A DNA stretch of 64,000 nt. It comes from an uncultured Slackia sp. Its GTDB lineage: Bacteria > Actinomycetota > Coriobacteriia > Coriobacteriales > Eggerthellaceae. Shown one piece after another: positions 58,098 to 64,000 of the stretch. The stretch spans positions 23,869 through 87,868 of the forward strand of contig NZ_CAKTVX010000009.1 of assembly GCF_934630525.1 (NCBI RefSeq), written 5' to 3'. The notes beneath the pieces are model-generated. The model searched no databases. It was not told where the DNA came from and saw only the letters and a list, made by a program, of their open reading frames with translations. Every line of letters starts with the position of its first letter. The stretch's first letter is position 1. The translations under genes were made by a program, and so were the position numbers.

Positions 58098-59618
58098 ATG
58101 TCGAAAAACCAAACGATGTCGCAGGGCGCGCGCTCGGCGGAAAACGTGTGTTTAGCGGGAAGCGTACAGAGCGCGCAAACGCTTGGCGAGTTCGATTCCG
58201 CCAGCGTCGATGCACCGGACGATTCCGCCGTATCGACCGCGCTTCATCCTCTGCGCTTGCTCGGAATGGGCCTTTTTGTGGCATGGCTGTGCTGCGTTCA
58301 CATTCCGTCTATTTTTTGCGGTGAGTCCACCGTGCTGCGAAGTGTGGCGTCTATGGGTATGCGCGTGGGCGATATTGGCATGTTTGTGATTATGGCGCTG
58401 ATCGCTTCGCGCTTGGGGCCGTTGAGCTCGCAGCGCGCGATGGGCAACGTGCTCGTTGCTGCGACGACCGCGCTTACGGCGGTGCTCGGTTATGTACTTG
58501 TGCCGGGTGATGCGAATGCGACTCTCGTTTTTGTCGCGGGCATAGCTTCGGCGCTCGGTGGTGCTTATTTGTTCTGCCTGTGGGCGGAAATCTATTGTCA
58601 GCTTGGCACCATGCAGATGGTGGTGTATGGCGGCGGGTCATGCGTCGCTGCATGGGCTACGTATTGTCTAATTTCTACCATGACCCATAATTACTCAGTT
58701 GCGGCTACAGCGCTTTTGCCGGTGCTGTCACTCGCGTGCGCGTGGGCGAGCTTTCGCCTCGTTGCTCCCGAGCGGCCCGTGCCTTGCGTCGCTGTGGAGT
58801 TTCGTATTCCCTGGAAAATCGTGGGCATTATGGCTCTTGCGGGGCTCGCGTCAGGAATTTCGGGCCTCTTCGCGAATATAGGCGAGGGCATGGGCGCGAT
58901 TCATCGCATTTGGGCGACGGCGGTGGCGGGCGGTGCGCTTATGTACGCCGCGTTCCATGGAGAAAAATCATTCGATCTGCGCAAGCTGGCGCAGGCGTGC
59001 CTGGTTGCGGCAATTGCGGCATACGCTTTTACCCCGCTTGCGTTTGCGGGGCTTGGGGCGGTGGTTTCGTTCCTTACGAAATTCGCGTACGTGTGGTTTA
59101 CCGTGTTTGCGCTCGCGATGCTCGCGAATGTGGCGTTTCGTTTTGAGATTCCCAGCTTGCGCATGTTCGCCATCGCGCGCGCAAGCAGCGAGGGGGCTAT
59201 TTTAGCAGGCGTTCTTGTTCGCGATGGACTGCGCGCGCTTGGTGTGGTGTCCGATGCATTCGCGTTGTCGGTTGTGGCGGGCGTGGGACTTTTGCTCGTT
59301 GGCGTGAGCGTGCTGGTTTGGCGCAGCGAGGAATCGGTGAACGCCGACTGGGGCGCTGCGGGCATCGATTTGGAAAGCGGTCAGCGCGCCATTGGGCAAC
59401 GCGAACGGCTGCTTGCGCGATGCTCAGTGCTGCGCGAGCAATTCGGCCTTACCGAGCGAGAGACTGAACTCCTCGCACTTATTGCTCAGGGCAAGACGCG
59501 CGCTGAAATTGAGCGTGAGCTGTTCTTGTCTCAGAATACGGTGAAAACGCACGCTCGCCATTTGTATGCGAAGCTTGGCGTTCACTCTAAGGATGAAGTG
59601 CAAAGGCTCGTTGTCTAA
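58098..59618 (+). CDS. LuxR-family regulator with N-terminal multi-span membrane domain
   Basis: GGGAGGGG precedes ATG 58098. The 506-residue protein has about 12 helices from residue 50 to 420 and a C-terminal LuxR helix-turn-helix at about 440-506 ('FGLTERETELLALIAQGKTR', 'LFLSQNTVKTHARHLYAKLG'). This layout is hugely expanded in Eggerthellaceae, where the gene is often beside, and divergent from, a flavin reductase and is thought to sense its substrate. Here it is divergent from the flavoprotein gene, so control of that gene is likely, an inference. Confidence 0.93.
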   Translation: MSKNQTMSQGARSAENVCLAGSVQSAQTLGEFDSASVDAPDDSAVSTALHPLRLLGMGLFVAWLCCVHIPSIFCGESTVLRSVASMGMRVGDIGMFVIMALIASRLGPLSSQRAMGNVLVAATTALTAVLGYVLVPGDANATLVFVAGIASALGGAYLFCLWAEIYCQLGTMQMVVYGGGSCVAAWATYCLISTMTHNYSVAATALLPVLSLACAWASFRLVAPERPVPCVAVEFRIPWKIVGIMALAGLASGISGLFANIGEGMGAIHRIWATAVAGGALMYAAFHGEKSFDLRKLAQACLVAAIAAYAFTPLAFAGLGAVVSFLTKFAYVWFTVFALAMLANVAFRFEIPSLRMFAIARASSEGAILAGVLVRDGLRALGVVSDAFALSVVAGVGLLLVGVSVLVWRSEESVNADWGAAGIDLESGQRAIGQRERLLARCSVLREQFGLTERETELLALIAQGKTRAEIERELFLSQNTVKTHARHLYAKLGVHSKDEVQRLVV

Positions 59619-59655
59619 TGCCTATTGGCGGCTTTGATAGCCGCAGATCAAAGGG

Positions 59656-60444
59656 CTAGTTGGGCGAAATGTCGAGCGACATGCCGAATGCGGCGGCTGC
59701 TGCAAGCACTGCGATAATTACAACGATGGCGATAAGAAGGGCGCGTTTACCAGCGCTCTTCTTTTTTGGGCCTTCGGCGTAATGGACCGATTCCGCAGAG
59801 GCGGGCTTGGTGCCATTTATGGGTGCGGGGGCGATGAATTCGGTAATGTCGGGGCTTTTCGCCTCAAAAGGCGTGGGGTCGCAGAATTGAGCGGGGCTGG
59901 CATCGGGGTAGAGAGCTGCAAGCGCGGCGATTTCGTCGGACTTTTCCTGTTCGAGGGCTGCTTTTTCGGCGCCGAATCCAGGGAGTATCGTTGTTTTGTC
60001 CGACGGTGTGGCAAGTGGAATCACGATTGTCTCGCTGGACGAGTTGTTCGGGGCATCGAGCTTGGTCGGGTTTAAGCCCTGGCCTTCTTCAGCTTCGTCG
60101 TGGTCATTTTCATCGGCGGGTTCCGATGCGCCGTGGGCTTGCTCGCTGGATTGCCCCTCCGCTGACGTCTCGTCTGGGTCGTTTTCATTGGTTGTTGCGA
60201 ACGCGTCGTGGGCATCTTCGACGAGGTCTCCTTCGATGGCGGGCTCTGGTGCGTCGGGGCTTTTCTCGCTGGAACTGGTTGTGGGATCCTCTTGGATTTC
60301 GATGCTGAATTCTTCTTCGTCGATGCTTCCGCTGTTTGCGGCAACGATATTTTCTGCATTGTCGGCGGGTTCGACTTTCTTTCCGCACATGAAGCAGAAT
60401 CGTGCTTCATCGGGGAGTTTTGTGCCGCAATAAACACAAAACAT
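59656..60444 (-). CDS. Zinc-ribbon membrane-anchored protein
   Basis: The start at 60444 has GAAGGAG seven bases upstream. The 262-residue protein begins with a zinc ribbon ('MFCVYCGTKLPDEARFCFMC', two CxxC pairs), followed by about 200 disordered residues rich in Glu, Asp, Ser, Ala and Pro, and a C-terminal helix with basic lead-in ('KKKSAGKRALLIAIVVIIAV'). Only about seven residues follow the helix. Proteins of this layout are common in gut Actinobacteria and Firmicutes and are uncharacterised. It is convergent with the LuxR gene. The LPXTG gene upstream has its own terminator. Confidence 0.85.
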   Translation of the reverse strand: MFCVYCGTKLPDEARFCFMCGKKVEPADNAENIVAANSGSIDEEEFSIEIQEDPTTSSSEKSPDAPEPAIEGDLVEDAHDAFATTNENDPDETSAEGQSSEQAHGASEPADENDHDEAEEGQGLNPTKLDAPNNSSSETIVIPLATPSDKTTILPGFGAEKAALEQEKSDEIAALAALYPDASPAQFCDPTPFEAKSPDITEFIAPAPINGTKPASAESVHYAEGPKKKSAGKRALLIAIVVIIAVLAAAAAFGMSLDISPN

Positions 60445-60539
60445 TGCATGGCTCCTTCGCGACGAATTTTCCGGGCCCACGGGTCCTTTCGTGAATGAGC
60501 CCATTGTAGTGCGCTCGGCTTCCGCATGCTGAAAAGTCG

Positions 60540-60590
60540 CGAAAAGCGCAGCGACGAAACGGGGAATCTTCCGTTTCGCCGCTGTCTTGA
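60540..60590 (-). terminator. Probable terminator of the LPXTG protein gene
   Basis: On the minus strand GCGGCGAAACGG pairs with CCGTTTCGTCGC around AAGATTCC, followed by TGCGCTTTTCGCGACTTTT. The T run is interrupted. Confidence 0.6.
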
Positions 60591-60597
60591 CTGCGAT

Positions 60598-63500
60598 TTA
60601 CTTGCGGACTATTTTGCGCTTGGCAAGTGCTCCGAGCATGGCGGCTGCGCTTGCGATAGCGGCCGCAGCGCCCAAGGGAGCGGCGTCGCCCGTGGTGGGC
60701 AAGGTATGTTTACCGGCTCTTTTCGCTTGAGCTGAATCGGGCTGCGGTTGCGATGCGGCGTTGGTTTGCTGCGAGGCGGCTAGCTGCTTTTCCCTCTCGG
60801 CTGCCTGGGCTTTCGCGAGTTTGGCATTCGCTTCATCGAGCACGTCCAAGGCTTCGTTGTAATTGACTAGCGCTTCGATGTAGGCGGGTGCGTGTTTGCC
60901 GGTTTCTTTGGCGGCGGCATCGAGGGCGGCTTGAGCGTCGGAAGCGTTTTCGGCAGCATGCTTCGCTGCGGCAAACAGAGTATTCAAGGCATCGTTTGCG
61001 TTGGCGTTGTTTCCTGCCCCAATCGACGCGTCTGGGTCAATGCTTTGAAGCGTGGCGAGGGACTCGTCGGCTCCGGCCTTGGCTTCGCTGGCGGCAGCAA
61101 TCTTTGCTTCGGCGGCAGAAACGGCGGTGTTGGCGGAATCGAATTCGGCTTTGGCGGCATCTTGGTCTTCTGCGGCCTTGTCTGCTGCCGCCTGTGCTGC
61201 GGCGAGCGCGTTCGCGTGGGTGACGAGAGCGTTGTATGCGGCTTCGGCTCCCTCGGAGGTTTTTTCTGCATCTTCTTCGTCTTTGCCCGCCTGCGCTGCG
61301 GCGGCCTTGGCGGCGTTGAGTTTGGTTTCCGCATCGGTCTGTGCGATTTGGGCGTCGCGCGCCTGGGAGGCTGCGCTCTCGAGGGCCACTTCTGCATCGG
61401 CCTGTGCCGCAGTTGCTGCCGACAGGTTCGATTGTGCCGCGTCGAGGGCTTGCTGCGCGGTGCTCACGCCTGCGAATACGTTGTCTCTCGCTTGTACTGC
61501 GTCGTCGTAAGCCTTTTGCGCCGCAGCGACGTTTCCTGCGGCTTGCTCGCTTGCATGCTGTTTTGCTTGCAGTGTTGCAGCAGCGTCGTTGGCCTTTTGC
61601 TGAGCTCGCGCCTTCGCTTCGGCTGCCTTTGCCTTTGTCTGTTCGGCGGCGTTCGCTTGCTCTTTCGCTTCGCTGAGTGCCGCATTCGCGTCGTTTACCG
61701 CTTGCTGTTTGCCTGCGATATCGATGCTCTCGAGCGCGTCGTTCGCTTGGTCGAGAGCGCTTTGCGCTGAAGCGATATTTTCCAGAGCGCTTGCGGCTGC
61801 CTCCTGTTTTGCTTGCACATCATTCGCGGCGCGCGACTGAGCAGACGTGGCCTCGTTGAGCTGTTGCTTCGCTGCGTCGACAGCGGTCGTCGACGCCGAG
61901 GTCTTTTCTTTGACGAATTCGTCGATTTTCGCTTCGTACCAATCGACGGTGAGTGCTCCTGGTTCTATGTTTGAGGTGTTAATCCAGTCCAAATCGAGCA
62001 CGGCGGTTGTCCAGCCGCTGTTCGTTCCCTTTGCGCAGATGCCGAAGCCCATCGCGTTGCTGCTCGTGGTGCAGAGATTGATGTAATGCCCCACCACGCG
62101 CTTGCCTGCCTGCTTGTCGATTTCGTTCTGGTGGTCGAGATAGAACTGGAAGGCGGTTGCTTCGCTCTGCTGCTCGTAGCCGAGTTCCTTGCAAATGTCA
62201 TCGAAGTCGGCCTTTTCTCCTGCCCATTGGCTAACGAAATCTGCGTCAACGCCATAGTTCCATGCGGCATTTTCGGCATTGCAGATGGTCCAGTTTGGGG
62301 AATGCTCGAGTTTCACATCTGAATAGTCGGCGTTGAGCATGGCGACAACGCCCGCCTTTTGATAAGAGACGAGCAGCTCATTGAGCCCGCGGTCGGTGCG
62401 CCATTTGTTCACGACGCGCATTTGCTGCACCGCGGCTCGAATGTTCGCCATAGAAAAGGCATCCTTCGGGTCGTTTGCATTGCAGTAACCCATGCCGAGT
62501 TTGTCGATTTGCTGCTGGGTCCATCCTGTATTGCCAACCATCCAATCGATGAATTCGGTGCCTTTCAGGTCGGCTTCGGTAATGGCGCCGTCGGCGGCTT
62601 TCTGCGCGTCGTCGTAGGCCTTTTGAGCTGCTGCGACAGCGGTATCGGCATCTTCTTTTGCTTGCTGCGCGTTGGAGAGGGCTTCGTCGGCTTCCTTTTT
62701 CGCGGACTGTGCCGCTTCGAGCGCCTGCTGGGCTTTTTGCTGATTTGCTTGAGCGTTGGGATATGCGGTCTGCGCCTTCTCGAATTCGGTTTGAGCGGCC
62801 GCTGCCGTATCGTTGGCATTGGAGAGCGCTTGTTGCGCGGTTGCGTCGGCGGCTTCTTTTTCAGAAAGTTCGTTAGTGGCTTGGGCAAGCTCGTTGTTGG
62901 CGGCGTTTGAAGCTGCTTGCGCGGTAGCGAGCTCATCTGCCGCTGCTTGTGCGGCGGATGTGGCGGAATCTAAGGCGACTTTGGCTTGATCGACGCGCGC
63001 TTGGGCTTCGTTGTAGCCGACTTCGCCTTGTTTTGCCTGATTGAGTGCCTTTTGTGCGGAGTCGAAAGCGGCTTGGGCCGAAGCGACTTGGCCATCTGCC
63101 GCATTCTTGGCCTGCTGGGCGGCGGCGAGCGCCGTTTGCGCTGCCGTGTTGGCGGCGACTGCCTCATCGGCATGCTTTTGCGCTTCGTTGAGCGAGGTTT
63201 GCGCATTCGCCGCATCGGTTTGCGCTTTTTGCAGCGCGCTGTTCGCCTGGTCGACAGCCGCTTTCGCGGCTGCGAGGGCTTCGGGGGTTGCATCGCTTGC
63301 GGCTTGCTTGGCCGCATTGAGGGCGGCCTGAGCCTCGGCTGCTGTGCGTTTTGCGGCATCGTAGGAATTGGCTTTAGCGGCTGCGTCGTTCTTGGCGGTT
63401 TGCAGTTCGGCGTTCGCGGCATCGAGCGCGACCCGGGCTTCATCAGCCTTTTTCATTGCGGCATTCGTTTGCGCGGAAAGTTCATCGAGCGCGGCTTGCC

Positions 63501-63921
63501 TTGCTTCGTCGGCGTTCGTTTTTGCGGAATCGTACGCGGCTTGGGCGGCATCTTGCGTCGCTTTTGCCTGAATGTAGGGTGCGCCGTTGCTGTTGAGGGC
63601 TTCCTTCGCCTCATCGGCGTTTTGCTGGGCGCTGCTTGCGACGCTCTTCAATTCATTGATGCTTGTCGCGTGCTCGAGCTGCGCTTTGATGATTGCGGTG
63701 CCGCTTCGCGTGGCAGAAGCGATTTGCGATAGATCGGGCGTGTGCATATCGGGGATGTTGCCGGTGTCGCTCGGCTCGTTTTGCGCGAGAGCCTGTTGGG
63801 GCGATGCGCAGAAGAGCACCAGGCTTGCGACGAGAGTGGTATTCAACGCTGTGGCAATGGGCTTTGCCGTCGATGCGTTCTTTGCTAAGCGAGGCGTTGC
63901 TTCGGTTGCGTGGGCTTTCAT
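60598..63921 (-). CDS. LPXTG cell-wall-anchored coiled-coil protein with central CAP domain
   Basis: The 1107-residue protein has a signal peptide (about 1-47), two long Ala-rich coiled coils (about 85-445 and 645-1040) built of repeats like 'AQAALNAAKQ' and 'AAQQAKNA', and between them a CAP/SCP domain (about 455-620). The latter shows 'LGMGYCNAND', 'MLNADYSDVKLEHSPNW' and 'VVGHYINLCTTSSNAMGFGI'. The C-terminus holds LPTTG at about 1074-1078, then a helix and 'KRKIVRK', the sortase signal. The coiled coils likely project the CAP domain from the wall. GGAG precedes the ATG. No sortase gene is in the window. Confidence 0.92.
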   Translation of the reverse strand: MKAHATEATPRLAKNASTAKPIATALNTTLVASLVLFCASPQQALAQNEPSDTGNIPDMHTPDLSQIASATRSGTAIIKAQLEHATSINELKSVASSAQQNADEAKEALNSNGAPYIQAKATQDAAQAAYDSAKTNADEARQAALDELSAQTNAAMKKADEARVALDAANAELQTAKNDAAAKANSYDAAKRTAAEAQAALNAAKQAASDATPEALAAAKAAVDQANSALQKAQTDAANAQTSLNEAQKHADEAVAANTAAQTALAAAQQAKNAADGQVASAQAAFDSAQKALNQAKQGEVGYNEAQARVDQAKVALDSATSAAQAAADELATAQAASNAANNELAQATNELSEKEAADATAQQALSNANDTAAAAQTEFEKAQTAYPNAQANQQKAQQALEAAQSAKKEADEALSNAQQAKEDADTAVAAAQKAYDDAQKAADGAITEADLKGTEFIDWMVGNTGWTQQQIDKLGMGYCNANDPKDAFSMANIRAAVQQMRVVNKWRTDRGLNELLVSYQKAGVVAMLNADYSDVKLEHSPNWTICNAENAAWNYGVDADFVSQWAGEKADFDDICKELGYEQQSEATAFQFYLDHQNEIDKQAGKRVVGHYINLCTTSSNAMGFGICAKGTNSGWTTAVLDLDWINTSNIEPGALTVDWYEAKIDEFVKEKTSASTTAVDAAKQQLNEATSAQSRAANDVQAKQEAAASALENIASAQSALDQANDALESIDIAGKQQAVNDANAALSEAKEQANAAEQTKAKAAEAKARAQQKANDAAATLQAKQHASEQAAGNVAAAQKAYDDAVQARDNVFAGVSTAQQALDAAQSNLSAATAAQADAEVALESAASQARDAQIAQTDAETKLNAAKAAAAQAGKDEEDAEKTSEGAEAAYNALVTHANALAAAQAAADKAAEDQDAAKAEFDSANTAVSAAEAKIAAASEAKAGADESLATLQSIDPDASIGAGNNANANDALNTLFAAAKHAAENASDAQAALDAAAKETGKHAPAYIEALVNYNEALDVLDEANAKLAKAQAAEREKQLAASQQTNAASQPQPDSAQAKRAGKHTLPTTGDAAPLGAAAAIASAAAMLGALAKRKIVRK

Positions 63922-64000
63922 GGGAACTCCTATCTTTTAGTTGTTGCATTTGGGAGCCGAATATCGAATGCTTTCAGATGCAATGCAGACTCTGGCGGGC

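Overview
The window reads as chromosomal DNA of a high-GC anaerobic actinobacterium of the class Coriobacteriia, most likely family Eggerthellaceae. The grounds are a Tat-exported lipoprotein flavoprotein of the fumarate-reductase type divergent from a LuxR regulator with many membrane segments, an IS1634-type transposase relative, frequent GTG/TTG starts, Coriobacteria-style membrane proteins and an LPXTG surface protein. This is recognition from memory; no database was searched and the species cannot be named. Both strands are densely coded and most gaps carry a terminator, a promoter or a long inverted repeat.

Layout: 1-5021 membrane and envelope genes (hemolysin III-like, CBS/CorC, two PspC proteins, an RlpA/3D-type secreted protein) and two TrkA subunits. 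5022-12769 purine genes purB and purC, a two-component system and an arginine-rich anchored protein. 12853-19078 rRNA methyltransferase, glycosyltransferase, TauE-type exporter and a LytS/LytR-type sensor-regulator pair. 19079-24546 an apparently catalytically dead transposase, a pantothenate symporter with its small partner, and glucose-6-phosphate isomerase. 24802-30689 a hydrogenase maturation cluster (small helical protein, nikR, hypF, hypC, hypD, hypE) without structural hydrogenase genes, hypA or hypB. 30994-33414 small genes (unknown, HxlR, 2[4Fe-4S] ferredoxin, tRNA-Leu, small membrane protein). 33781-37701 a three-gene operon of Ser-rich exported protein, membrane Ser/Thr kinase and FHA protein. 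37922-41731 serS followed by three uncharacterised genes. 42008-45896 YtxH, PRC-barrel, TVP38-type and xth genes. 45980-49827 tRNA-Val, tRNA-Gly, a tiny membrane protein, trkH, an OB-fold protein and rsgA. 49966-56028 metal permease, HTH, HD, phospholipase-C-like, MFS and TM2 genes. 56163-63921 flavoprotein, LuxR regulator, zinc-ribbon protein and a 1107-residue LPXTG coiled-coil surface protein with a central CAP domain.

Genes that work together: TrkA x2 (3672-5021) with TrkH (46600) should form a potassium uptake system although about 41.5 kb apart. HypC/D/E/F build the Fe(CN)2CO part of [NiFe]-hydrogenase and sit beside a canonical NikR, linking them to nickel status. PanF and its small partner import pantothenate. 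The kinase, FHA protein and exported protein look like a phospho-signalling unit at the membrane.

The most unusual content is intergenic. Two families of long structured repeats keep a conserved core while their pairing arms change sequence and stay complementary: family I at 5121-5264, 6843-6988 and 25900-26043, and family II at 19112-19227 and 46190-46303. Two further long inverted repeats occur once each, at 32506-32570 and 51729-51824. Complementarity preserved while sequence changes points to selection on a folded DNA or RNA form.
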